Origin: Taudactylus pleione
Taxonomy: Eukaryota > Chordata > Amphibia > Anura > Myobatrachidae
Reading direction: 5' to 3'
DNA length: 64,000 nt
Assembly (NCBI GenBank): GCA_031769625.1
Contig: JAUIMM010000740.1
Span: 672,001-736,000, forward strand
This document shows positions 43,330 to 55,000 of this stretch, piece by piece (within the stretch, counting starts at the first letter, position 1; each line of letters begins with the position of its first letter). Under the pieces are notes generated by a model that ran no database searches, was not told the DNA's origin, and saw only the letters and a program-made list of their open reading frames with translations. The translations under genes were made by a program, and so were the position numbers.

Positions 43330-45700
43330 GTACAAACATTTCAGGAATTACCTGAATTTATTATTTTAGAAAAAAAATAGAACTGAAAAGTAACAAAAAC
43401 ACTAAAGAAGTTATTAAGATAAAACAAGAGAAGTTGCAAAGAGACCATAATTTGTCCAAATTAGGATCCACTCATAGAAATAGACAGAAAAAGCGGAGGA
43501 GTTTGACCTTTTCATCCTTGTCATCTAGCTCGAATGATTCTATATGTGAAGATATGGATGATCAGACATATGACTCCCTCTGGATAACACCAATAAAAAA
43601 GAGGAAAAGTGATCGAAGAAAAAAGGAGTTTGAATCAGCTTTAAGAAAAGATGAAAAATATCTGAAATGAGAAAAAATCCATAGAGAGAACAAAATTTAA
43701 TTTAGATATGGGAAAGAAAGGAATGAGGTGTCCTCCCGGGAACAGTTTACAAGGAGAAATACCAACCACATACCTATGTGAGGGAGACCACAGACAGAAT
43801 GGATAACACCTAGAAAATATTATAAAGGATATAATTGTTCCAGAGATAAATACAATATAAAAAAATATATGCAAAATAGAGTCAATGTATTAAGGAATAT
43901 AGAACACCAAATTACTTCACCTTTTTTAGAGAGAGAACGGTGGAGACCATATCAAAGGTGGTAACCCATACCCCAAATAAGTCAAAACAGAAGAAAGGGG
44001 GGAAAAGGGTGGGAAGAAAAAACATGGAAAGAAGAAGAAAAAGGAAAATAACACACACATTGATGAGAATATTCCGAAAGAAAAGGAAAAGATTATTAAT
44101 CTCAGTAAAAAAATTCTTACAGAATCAGAGGAAAATTGACTTAGTAAAGGCTTAAAATTCACACCAACTGCCAATTTAGACCCGCTCAATACATTTATAG
44201 ATGTTCAAAAATTTATAAGAAAAGTGACTATAAATTTTTTTTTTGCCATAAGAGATCAAGGAACAACATCCACAGAAGAAGAACCAACCACGAGCGATAA
44301 CCCAACATTTAGAAAAAAATCTCAGTTTAATCCGACACATATTAAAGGAAGTTTTATAGAATGTTTTAACAAACTAGTAATAGATGATCTAGAGAAATTA
44401 AAGAGAAATATCATCAGAAAAAATTATTTATCCCATAAAGAAAGATCAGCACAGAAAAATATAATTAAAGAACCCAACATAGTCATCAAGCCTTGTGATA
44501 AAGGTGGGGAAGTAGTGGTTTTGGAAAAGGAATTATATAAAAATGAAATTTTCAAACAACTGAGAGAGGGTGATACCTATATAAAATTAAAAGCAGATCC
44601 TACAAATTAAATAAAAACTAATATTTAAAATTTTCTTAACAAGTACCTAGAAAAAGGCACAATAACAAAAAGGAATTTGATTTTTTAAACATAGAGCATC
44701 CAAAGTCTCCATCAATATATGTACTCCCTAAAGTCCACAAGAGTGTGACTGCACCTCCCTGCAGACCCATTATTGTGGGCATAGGGAGCCTGACCACAAA
44801 TTTATCAGAAATTATAGATTTTTTACTCCAGCCTATAGTACTCAAAAACAAATCCTATTTAAAAGATACAAAGGATATCATTAAACAATTTAGAGAAGTT
44901 TATTGGAAAGAGGGCATGTTTCTGGTATCCTCCAATGTATCATCTTTATATACAATCATCAAGCACAGTAAGGGGTTAGAAGCCACTAAGAAGTTTTTAA
45001 TTAACTCAGCATTAAGTATGGACAAAATTGACTTAATTATTAAGGGTATGAATTTCATTACACAAAATAATTGTTTTTACTTTGAAGACGATAACTACCT
45101 ATAAAAGATAGGTACTGCCATGGGGACCAAGTTTGCACCCAGCTATGCAAACCTGTTTATGGCAGACAGGGAGGACTGCACGATCTGGGATGGCATAGCT
45201 GGATTGCCGAATTTGGTCCTCTGGTACAGATATATAGATGATATTATTTTCATTTGGGATGGAACTAATAATAACCTTGAATCATTTTGTGAACAACTTA
45301 ACAATAATGGATGGAACATCAAACTTTCATTTGACAACAGTACTGAGGCAATTAACTTATTAGATATAACCATATATCAAGAAAAATATAGTCTCCAAAC
45401 TAAGGGATTTAGAAAATATACTGATTCAAATCATTATATTATCAAAAAAGTGAACATCATCCAAATTGGCTGAAAGGCATTCCAAAAAGCCAATTTATAA
45501 GGTTGAGAAGAAATTTTAGTGCCGAAAAAATATTTAGCCAACAGATGGATGATTTGAGTGAGAGGTTTTTTAATCAAGGATATAATAAATAAGAAATAGA
45601 TAAGGCAAGAAAGGAAGTAATAGAACTTCCAAGAGAGAACCTCCTAGAGGACAAAATATGCAAAGTGAATAACCCCAATAATTAATGCCCATTTATCACA
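43330..45700 (+). pseudogene. Penelope-like element reverse transcriptase, decayed
   Basis: Penelope-like elements prime reverse transcription at a nick or telomere end. Frames change several times. The N-terminal part (43434-43670) is rich in K, R and S. At 44224-44610, NIVIKPCDKGGEVVVLEKEL is the KPxDKGG block, followed near 44700-44740 by YVLPKVHKSV and then by PPCRPIIVGIGSLTTN. LVSSNVSSLYT has N where motif A needs D. A TAA at 45102-45104 interrupts just before KIGTAMGTKFAPSYANLFMA. YRYIDDIIFIW retains the YIDD box. The missing motif A aspartate, the stop and the frameshifts make it inactive. The nuclease follows. Confidence 0.9.
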
Positions 45701-45709
45701 ACATATGGT

Positions 45710-46291
45710 ATGAACATTAAAAAATTAGAAACCATTATTACAAAACACTGGCATGTATTTAAGAAAGATCCTCATCTCACCAACATATTGCCAAATATCC
45801 CCAAATTTAAATTAAAAAATCAGTTAGTTAGGAGTGCCCTGCCCACAACACACACCAATCCCATTAGAACAAAGGTATTTCATCTATGCAGAACATGTAT
45901 AATATGTAGAAATGTCCCTAGCACATCATCAAAGTACACAAAATTTGAGGTAGGTGGCAAAGAATACGAAATTAAACAATATATTACTTGCCACACATGC
46001 AATGTAATATACCTCATAGAGTGTACATGTGGAATGTATTATGTAGGGAGAACTGCGAGCGCATTGAAAACTAGGATGGCTGAGCATGTACGTAATGTAA
46101 AAAAGGGGCTTGAAACACATGGCCTCTCAAATCATTTCGAGATAACACATAATAGCTGCACAAAAGGGATCAAAAGGTTTTTGAGGATACATCAGGTTAA
46201 AAGCAATTGGAGAGATCGAGATATCAAAAAACTTTTAGCAAGCACAGAGATGTCTTGGATCTATAAACTTAATACTATTATACCCAATTGA
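45710..46291 (+). pseudogene. Penelope-like GIY-YIG endonuclease domain (open)
   Basis: This is the C-terminal nuclease domain of the Penelope polyprotein, now a separate open frame of 193 codons. It contains cysteine pairs CRTCIIC and CHTC (zinc-binding type), then VIYLIECTCGMYYVGRTA, the GIY-YIG core, followed by LKTRMAEH with its conserved arginine, HF...H, and SWIYKLNT near the end. In these enzymes the domain nicks target DNA. The catalytic residues appear intact, but as part of a broken polyprotein it is unlikely to be expressed. The ATG at 45710 is internal to the original ORF. Confidence 0.9.
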
Positions 46292-47677
46292 ATGAACAAA
46301 TCATTTGAAATTAAATGGTATTTATGATTCATTGTATTTTAAGTACTATATTTTAAAGATCTATTTTATAAACATTTTATATGTATTGTTCTTAAGAAAT
46401 AGGTTGCTCTTTTTATGGCATTTTCATAAGAGATCATTTTCATCATGTTTTAAAAAAATATATATTTGCTTGATAAATGTGTCTGGTTTAAAGATATATA
46501 TATCTTTTAGACATTTGTTCGCTATGGTTATAGCCACTTCAAATTTGATTTGTATATTTTATCTATTTGATATATTCACACTCTCCCAATGTTAAGTTCT
46601 GTTCCCAGATAAATGTAGAAGTATTAAATTTAATAGAAGTTATATGTATGATTTTATTACTGTGATTGGATAATATATGGTTATATTTATGTTTCAGTAT
46701 TTGTTACCTCACTCCCAGAAACATATAAGTCTGGAAGCCAATCTATTATATATGGTTAAACTGTGAGGGATTAAAACAATGGCAAATGCCACCAGGAAGT
46801 GTATGAATTTTGTCTCTTCCGGTGACGAAACTCAGGCAGGAGAAGTTGCCACATGGACCATGGCTCCCGCGTCGAGCCTTGTATGATGACTGCAGACTAT
46901 TCCGGAGGTGCGTCAAATGACACGCATTTCCGGTAGTGGCAGTCCTGACGCACTTCCGGGAATTGAGGCGGGGAGAGCATGTACATGTAGCATAGCTCCG
47001 TTCTTAGCCTCAAAAAGTGATTACTAAGAGCACCGGAAGCTCGTCATATGACACGCACTTCCAGTTGCGAGGGTCCCAGACATTTATAAATATATAATTA
47101 AAAGTTTGGATTACTCCTAAAGAGATTACCAAAGTGAAGTTTGATAAAGGAAGGACCTAATTCGATATTAAGGGTGATCTAATAAAGAGATCCTCATTAG
47201 CTTTTGAGAAATTTTAGAATTGAAAGGAGGGGATGATGTCACTTCCGGGGTGGAGAGAAAGTTATCCTCCACCAATATAAGAGGGGATTTGGACACAGAT
47301 GGACACACACAGCCCTGAGGAAAAATCATGTTGGATTTGAAATGCATTGGCATTGATTTAGAGGTTCCAACTGTGTCCACATAATAAGGAAGAACACCCA
47401 GAGTTACCCTGTTTCCTGGTGAAAAAAGGAACCAATGGTAACAGCAGGCATCCCAATTTCTTTTACCATTGCTCCCAATTTGGAGCTCCCAAGGTATGGT
47501 ACACACAACTCCCTAAGGAGGATTTTATATGCAGTATTTTGAAAGTTCATGTTTGTTGGATGTTTGGGATTATTCTCTAATGTTTCATGTTTTAATGACT
47601 ATGATTAAAATGTATGGTTTTTAGAACATACTACACTATATGCTTTTTCTTTTTGAGCTGAATTATCAATACTACTT
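46292..47677 (+). other. Penelope-like 3' non-coding region
   Basis: About 1.4 kb, AT-rich at first, then with several ttccgg-containing blocks (46810-47060), including two similar sequences atgacacgca-ttccgg (46917 and 47048). It ends with a hammerhead-like ribozyme and further AT-rich sequence. No gene is seen. A 112-codon minus-strand frame at 47168-47506 has no family likeness. Confidence 0.6.
47308..47360 (+). ncRNA. Hammerhead ribozyme-like motif, core intact
   Basis: The core ctgagga (47315-47321) fits CUGANGA. Helix II is aaatc/gattt (47323-47327 with 47334-47338) with a 6-base loop. The second core box gaaa (47339-47342) is unchanged. A minimal helix III tgc-attg-gca follows and then tt, the expected cleavage position. 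Penelope-like elements carry such ribozymes in their terminal repeats. Helix I is weak, so activity is uncertain. Confidence 0.6.
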
Positions 47678-47678
47678 A

Positions 47679-48518
47679 CCGTATATACTCGAGTATAAGC
47701 CGAGTTTTTCAGCACAAAAAATGTGCTGAAAAAGTACCCCCTCGGCTCATACTTGAGTCAAGTGTAGCGCTGACTGGATGGAGTTCGGTCAGCGCTACAC
47801 ACTGCCAAACACACAGCCGCCGGAGCCGGCAGCTGCGTGTTTGGTGTAATCAGCAGCCGCTGAGAGTCTGTCAGTCTGTCAGACTCTCAGCGGCTGCTGC
47901 TGCTCCCACTGCGGGAGCCATCTTCTGGCTCCCGCAGTGGGTGATGGGAGACACGTCGTCATGACGACGTCTCTCCCATGCAAAGTGGCCGGAGTAGCGG
48001 ACAGCGGCGGCACCAGGAGCGGGAGTTTCAGGTAAGTGATTTTTTTTTTAATTCTTGTCACGTCTCCCTCTACTGGGGGGGGACTACAGGGGGCACTACC
48101 AGGGGGCGATTGCAAAAGAGGGCATTATCAGGGGGCGATTACTACAAGGGCACTAAAAGGGGGGATTACCACTGGGGGAACTACCAGGGGGGGATTACTA
48201 CAGGGGGTACTACCAGGGGGGGATTACTACAGGGGGGGATTATTACAGGGGGCACTAAAAGGGGGGATTACCATTGGGGAACTACCAGGGAGGGATTACT
48301 ACTGGAGGCACTGAAACGGGGGATCACCACTGGGGGCACTACCAGGAGGGATTACTACTGGGGGCACAACCAGGGGGAATAACTACTGGGGGCACTACCA
48401 GCTGCTGCCATTTCCCACACTAGGCTTATACTCGAGTCAATAAGTTTTCCCAGATTTTTTGGGTAAAAGTAGGTACCTCGGCTTATATTCGGGTCGGCTT
48501 ATACTCGAGTATAAACGG
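47679..48518. mobile_element. Foldback MITE with TA duplication, TIR CCGTATATACTCGAGTATAAG
   Basis: Both ends read as imperfect inverse copies (ccgtatatactcgagtataa and ttatactcgagtataaacgg), flanked by TA (47677-47678 and 48519-48520). Inside, ttttcagcac/gtgctgaaaa forms a hairpin near 47706, as does gagccatc...tggctcccgcag near 47916. A G-rich minisatellite of about 28-bp unit occupies 48063-48400. There is no transposase. Removing it restores the inverted arm, which supports these borders. Confidence 0.8.
48063..48400. repeat. G-rich minisatellite inside the MITE
   Basis: Variants of gggggattactacaggggg and ggcactaccag alternate in units of about 28 bases. Plus-strand open frames here are repeat translation. 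Confidence 0.85.
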
Positions 48519-48529
48519 TACATCAATAG

Positions 48530-48872
48530 GAAGACTCCATTTGATATATAGAGACAATATTCATGTGAACAAGGATATTGAAGAAGGGACTTCCTTGTTT
48601 GTAGAAAAAGATAGGACTCATTCATCCTCATTGCCTGTAAATGTTTTATTGTTTTCTTATATATATATTATTATAAAATAGACTGATTTGGAGTTTGCTG
48701 CTCCACAGTGCAACTATTATTTTCTTGGATTGCCTTTCAACTCTTGTGAGGAATCTGGTTATTAACAATGTAATATTTTATGGCCTTAAATTTAATTTTC
48801 TTAATTAATCAATTTTAATTAATGAATGAATCAATCAAGGAATCAATTAATTCATGTAAAACTTTCATATTT
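48530..48872. repeat. Long inverted arm, right
   Basis: Inverse of 40385-40589 joined to 42240-42415. It is uninterrupted and so shows the empty Tc1 target (ttatatatatattat near 48656-48670). It marks the right edge of the Penelope-containing composite. Confidence 0.92.
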
Positions 48873-49059
48873 CTTATATATATTGTCTTTCATACAGTAG
48901 GAGTACTGTTATATTAAACAGAGTAGGCTGCAGGTGGAAAGTGCGACAACACTCTCCCAGGTTTTTAATATTGTATTTTATAATAATACCCCTTGTAAAC
49001 CAGATCTAAAACCTGGGTTATTGCAGGATTAACCCAGGTAGCTCCTTGGTGTAAAAGGG
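48873..49059. other. Short unique segment before the satellite
   Basis: It contains gattaacccaggtagctcctt just before the first satellite copies. No gene is present. Confidence 0.4.
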
Positions 49060-52000
49060 GAAAGTAGCTGCTTAGTGTTAGCAGCGTTAGGTAAGTGAAA
49101 GTAGCTTCTTAGTGTTAGAAGTGTTAGGTAAGTGAAAGTAGCTCTTAGTGTTAGCAGCATTAGGTAAGTGAAAGTAGCTCTTAGTGTTAGCAGCATTAGG
49201 TAAGTGAAAGTAGCTGCTTAGTGTTAGGAGTGTTAGGTAAGTGAAAGTAGCTGCTTAGTGTTAGAAGTATTAGGTAAGTGAAAGTAGCTCTTAGTGTTAG
49301 AAGTGTTAGGTAAGTGAAAGTAGCTGCTTAGTGTTAGAAGTATTAGGTAAGTGAAAGTAGCTCTTAGTGTTAGAAGTGTTAGGTAAGTGAAAGTAGCTCT
49401 TAGTGTTAGAAGTGTTAGGTAAGTGAAAGTAGCTGCTTAGTGTTAGGAGTGTTAGGTAAGTGAAAGTAGCTTCTTAGTGTTAGAAGTGTTAGGTAAGTGA
49501 AAGTAGCTCTTAGTGTTAGGAGTGTTAGGTAAGTGAAAGTAGCTCTTAGTGTTAGAAGTGTTAGGTAAGTGAAAGTAGCTTCTTAGTGTTAGCAGCATTA
49601 GGTAAGTGAAAGTAGCTGCTTAGTGTTAGGAGTGTTAGGTAAGTGAAAGTAGCTCTTAGTGTTAGAAGCATTAGGTAAGTGAAAGTAGCTGTTAGTGTTA
49701 GAAGTATTAGGTAAGTGAAAGTAGCTCTTAGTGTTAGAAGTGTTAGGTAAGTGAAAGTAGCTGCTTAGTGTTAGAAGTGTTAGGTAAGTGAAAGTAGCTC
49801 TTAGTGTTAGAAGTGTTAGGTAAGTGAAAGTAGCTCTTAGTGTTAGCAGCGTTAGGTAAGTGAAAGTTGCTGCTTAGTGTTAGGAGTGTTAGGTAAGTGA
49901 AAGTAGCTTCTTAGTGTTAGAAGTGTTAGGTAAGTGAAAGTAGCTCTTAGTGTTAGCAGCGTTAGGTAAGTGAAAGTAGCTGCTTAGTGTTAGAAGTGTT
50001 AGGTAAGTGAAAGTAGCTCTTAGTGTTAGAAGTGTTAGGTAAGTGAAAGTAGCTTCTTAGTGTTAGCAGCATTAGGTAAGTGAAAGTAGCTTCTTAGTGT
50101 TAGAAGTGTTAGGTAAGTGAAAGTAGCTCTTAGTGTTAGGAGTGTTAGGTAAGTGAAAGTAGCTGCTTAGTGTTAGGAGTGTTAGGTAAGTGAAAGTAGC
50201 TTCTTAGTGTTAGCAGCGTTAGGTAAGTGAAAGTAGCTGCTTAGTGTTAGGAGTGTTAGGTAAGTGAAAGTAGCTGCTTAGTGTTAGGAGTGTTAGGTAA
50301 GTGAAAGTAGCTCTTAGTGTTAGAAGTGTTAGGTAAGTGAAAGTAGCTTCTTAGTGTTAGGAGTGTTAGGTAAGTGAAAGTAGCTGCTTAGTGTTAGGAG
50401 TGTTAGGTAAGTGAAAGTAGCTGCTTAGTGTTAGGAGTGTTAGGTAAGTGAAAGTAGCTCTTAGTGTTAGAAGTGTTAGGTAAGTGAAAGTAGCTTCTTA
50501 GTGTTAGCAGCGTTAGGTAAGTGAAAGTAGCTCTTAGTGTTAGGAGTGTTAGGTAAGTGAAAGTAGCTTCTTAGTGTTAGAAGTGTTAGGTAAGTGAAAG
50601 TAGCTTCTTAGTGTTAGCAGCATTAGGTAAGTGAAAGTAGCTCTTAGTATTAGAAGTGTTAGGTAAGTGAAAGTAGCTCTTAGTGTTAGGAGTGTTAGGT
50701 AAGTGAAAGTAGCTGCTTAGTGTTAGGAGTGTTAGGTAAGTGAAAGTAGCTCTTAGTGTTAGAAGCATTAGGTAAGTGAAAGTAGCTTCTTAGTGTTAGC
50801 AGCGTTAGGTAAGTGAAAGTAGCTTCTTAGTGTTAGAAGTGTTAGGTAAGTGAAAGTAGCTCTTAGTGTTAGGAGTGTTAGGTAAGTGAAAGTAGCTGCT
50901 TAGTGTTAGAAGCATTAGGTAAGTGAAAGTAGCTTCTTAGTGTTAGCAGCATTAGGTAAGTGAAAGTAGCTCTTAGTGTTAGAAGTGTTAGGTAAGTGAA
51001 AGTAGCTGCTTAGTGTTAGAAGTGTTAGGTAAGTGAAAGTAGCTGCTTAGTGTTAGAAGTGTTAGGTAAGTGAAAGTAGCTGCTTAGTGTTAGGAGTGTT
51101 AGGTAAGTGAAAGTAGCTTCTTAGTGTTAGAAGTGTTAGGTAAGTGAAAGTAGCTCTTAGTGTTAGAAGTGTTAGGTAAGTGAAAGTAGCTCTTAGTGTT
51201 AGCAGCGTTAGGTAAGTGAAAGTAGCTCTTAGTGTTAGCAGCATTAGGTAAGTGAAAGTAGCTCTTAGTGTTAGCAGCATTAGGTAAGTGAAAGTAGCTT
51301 CTTAGTGTTAGGAGTGTTAGGTAAGAGAAAGTAGCTTCTTAGTGTTAGAAGTGTTAGGTAAGTGAAAGTAGCTTCTTAGTGTTAGAAGTGTTAGGTAAGT
51401 GAAAGTAGCTTCTTAGTGTTAGAAGTGTTAGGTAAGTGAAAGTAGCTCTTAGTGTTAGCAGCATTAGGTAAGTGAAAGTAGCTGATTAGTGTTAGAAGTA
51501 TTAGGTAAGTGAAAGTAGCTGCTTAGTGTTAGAAGTGTTAGGTAAGTGAAAGTAGCTTCTTAGTGTTAGAAGTGTTAGGTAAGTGAAAGTAGCTTCTTAG
51601 TGTTAGAAGTGTTAGTTAAGTGAAAGTAGCTGCTTAGTGTTAGCAGCATAAGGTAAGTGAAATTAGCTGCTTAGTGTTAGAAGTGTTAGGTAAGTGAAAG
51701 TAGCTTCTTAGTGTTAGAAGTGTTAGGTAAGTGAAAGTAGCTGCTTAGTGTTAGAAGCATTAGGTAAGTGAAAGTAGCTCTTAGTGTTAGAAGTGTTAGG
51801 TAAGTGAAAGTAGCTCTTAGTGTTAGGAGTGTTAGGTAAGTGAAAGTAGCTTCTTAGTGTTAGAAGTGTTAGGTAAGTGAAAGTAGCTCTTAGTGTTAGA
51901 AGTGTTAGGTAAGTGAAAGTAGCTCTTAGTGTTAGAAGTGTTAGGTAAGTGAAAGTAGCTCTTAGTGTTAGAAGTGTTAGGTAAGTGAAAGTAGCTTCTT

Positions 52001-55000
52001 AGTGTTAGCAGCGTTAGGTAAGTGAAAGTAACTTCTTAGTGTTAGAAGTATTAGGTAAGTGAAAGTAGCTGCTTAGTGTTAGAAGCATTAGGTAAGTGAA
52101 AGTAGCTCTTAGTGTTAGAAGTGTTAGGTAAGTGAAAGTAGCTCTTAGTGTTAGAAGTGTTAGGTAAGTGAAAGTAGCTCTTAGTGTTAGATGTGTTAGG
52201 TAAGTGAAAGTAGCTCTTAGTGTTAGAAGTGTTAGGTAAGTGAAAGTAGCTCTTAGTGTTAGAAGTGTTAGGTAAGTGAAAGTAGCTCTTAGTGTTAGAA
52301 GTGTTAGGTAAGTGAAAGTAGCTCTTAGTGTTAGAAGTGTTAGGTAAGTGAAAGTAGCTTCTTAGTGTTAGCAGCATTAGGTAAGTGAAAGTAGCTGCTT
52401 AGTGTTAGGAGTGTTAGGTAAGTGAAAGTAGCTGCTTAGTGTTAGAAGTGTTAGGTAAGTGAAAGTAGCTCTTAGTGTTAGAAGTGTTAGGTAAGTGAAA
52501 GTAGCTTCTTAGTGTTAGAAGTGTTAGGTAAGTGAAAGTAGCTTCTTAGTGTTAGAAGCATTAGGTAAGTGAAAGTAGCTGCTTAGTGTTAGAAGTGTTA
52601 GGTAAGTGAAAGTAGCTCTTAGTGTTAGAAGTGTTAGGTAAGTGAAAGTAGCTGCTTAGTGTTAGAAGCATTAGGTAAGTGAAAGTAGCTTCTTAGTGTT
52701 AGCAGCATTAGGTAAGTGAAAGTAGCTGCTTAGTGTTAGGAGTGTTAGGTAAGTGAAAATAGCTGCTTAGTGTTAGAAGAGTTAGGTAAGTGAAAGTAGC
52801 TCTTAGTGTTAGAAGTGTTAGGTAAGTGAAAGTAGCTTCTTAGTGTTAGAAGTGTTAGGTAAGTGAAAGTAGCTTCTTAGTGTTAGAAGCATTAGGTAAG
52901 TGAAAGTAGCTGCTTAGTGTTAGAAGCATTAGGTAAGTGAAAGTAGCTGCTTAGTGTTAGAAGTATTAGGTAAGTGAAAGTAGCTTCTTAGTGTTAGAAG
53001 TGTTAGGTAAGTGAAAGTAGCTCTTAGTGTTAGAAGTGTTAGGTAAGTGAAAGTAGCTCTTAGTGTTAGAAGTGTTAGGTAAGTGAAAGTAGCTGCTTAG
53101 TGTTAGAAGCATTAGGTAAGTGAAAGTAGCTGCTTAGTGTTAGGAGTGTTAGGTAATTGAAAGTAGCTGCTTAGTGTTAGAAGTATTAGGTAAGTGAAAG
53201 TAGCTGCTTAGTGTTAGAAGTGTTAGGTAAGTGAAAGTAGCTTCTTAGTGTTAGAAGTGTTAGGTAAGTGAAAGTAGCTCTTAGTGTTAGAAGTATTAGG
53301 TAAGTGAAAGTAGCTGCTTAGTGTTAGAAGTGTTAGGTAAGTGAAAGTAGCTCTTAGTGTTAGCAGCGTTAGGTAAGTGAAAGTAGCTGCTTAGTGTTAG
53401 AAGTGTTAGGTAAGTGAAAGTAGCTCTTAGTGTTAGAAGTGTTAGGTAAGTGAAAGTAGCTTCTTAGTGTTAGAAGTGTTAGGTAAGTGAAAGTAGCTCT
53501 TAGTGTTAGAAGTGTTAGGTAAGTGAAAGTAGCTCTTAGTGTTAGAAGTGTTAGGTAAGTGAAAGTAGCTCTTAGTGTTAGAAGCATTAGGTAAGTGAAA
53601 GTAGCTCTTAGTGTTAGCAGCGTTAGGTAAGTGAAAGTAGCTGCTTAGTGTTAGAAGTGTTAGGTAAGTGAAAGTAGCTTCTTAGTGTTAGAAGTGTTAG
53701 GTAAGTGAAAGTAGCTCTTAGTGTTAGCAGCATTAGGTAAGTGAAAGTAGCTGCTTAGTGTTAGAAGTGTTAGGTAAGTGAAAGTAGCTTCTTAGTGTTA
53801 GAAGTGTTAGGTAAGTGAAAGTAGCTGCTTAGTGTTAGCAGCATAAGGTAAGTGAAAGTAGCTGCTTAGTGTTAGAAGTGTTAGGTAAGTGAAAGTAGCT
53901 TCTTAGTGTTAGAAGTGTTAGGTAAGTGAAAGTAGCTGCTTAGTGTTAGAAGCATTAGGTAAGTGAAAGTAGCTCTTAGTGTTAGAAGTGTTAGGTAAGT
54001 GAAAGTAGCTCTTAGTGTTAGGAGTGTTAGGTAAGTGAAAGTAGCTTCTTAGTGTTAGAAGTGTTAGGTAAGTGAAAGTAGCTCTTAGTGTTAGAAGTGT
54101 TAGGTAAGTGAAAGTAGCTCTTAGTGTTAGAAGTATTAGGTAAGTGAAAGTAGCTCTTAGTGTTAGAAGTGTTAGGTAAGTGAAAGTAGCTTCTTAGTGT
54201 TAGCAGCGTTAGGTAAGTGAAAGTAACTTCTTAGTGTTAGAAGTATTAGGTAAGTGAAAGTAGCTGCTTAGTGTTAGAAGCATTAGGTAAGTGAAAGTAG
54301 CTCTTAGTGTTAGCAGTGTTAGGTAAGTGAAAGTAGCTCTTAGTGTTAGAAGTGTTAGGTAAGTGAAAGTAGCTCTTAGTGTTAGAAGTGTTAGGTAAGT
54401 GAAAGTAGCTCTTAGTGTTAGAAGTGTTAGGTAAGTGAAAGTAGCTCTTAGTGTTAGAAGTGTTAGGTAAGTGAAAGTAGCTCTTAGTGTTAGAAGTGTT
54501 AGGTAAGTGAAAGTAGCTCTTAGTGTTAGAAGTGTTAGGTAAGTGAAAGTAGCTCTTAGTGTTAGAAGTGTTAGGTAAGTGAAAGTAGCTTCTTAGTGTT
54601 AGCAGCATTAGGTAAGTGAAAGTAGCTGCTTAGTGTTAGGAGTGTTAGGTAAGTGAAAGTAGCTGCTTAGTGTTAGAAGTGTTAGGTAAGTGAAAGTAGC
54701 TCTTAGTGTTAGAAGTGTTAGGTAAGTGAAAGTAGCTTCTTAGTGTTAGAAGTGTTAGGTAAGTGAAAGTAGCTTCTTAGTGTTAGAAGTGTTAGGTAAG
54801 TGAAAGTAGCTTCTTAGTGTTAGAAGCATTAGGTAAGTGAAAGTAGCTGCTTAGTGTTAGAAGTGTTAGGTAAGTGAAAGTAGCTCTTAGTGTTAGAAGT
54901 GTTAGGTAAGTGAAAGTAGCTGCTTAGTGTTAGAAGCATTAGGTAAGTGAAAGTAGCTTCTTAGTGTTAGCAGCATTAGGTAAGTGAAAGTAGCTGCTTA

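Noticed and set aside
40385..48872. Arms as LTRs of one large retrotransposon
   Set aside because: The arms are inverted relative to each other, whereas LTRs are direct repeats.
54246..54608. Repeated 120-codon minus-strand open frames
   Set aside because: They occur only where consecutive satellite copies are 36 bp and thus stay in phase.
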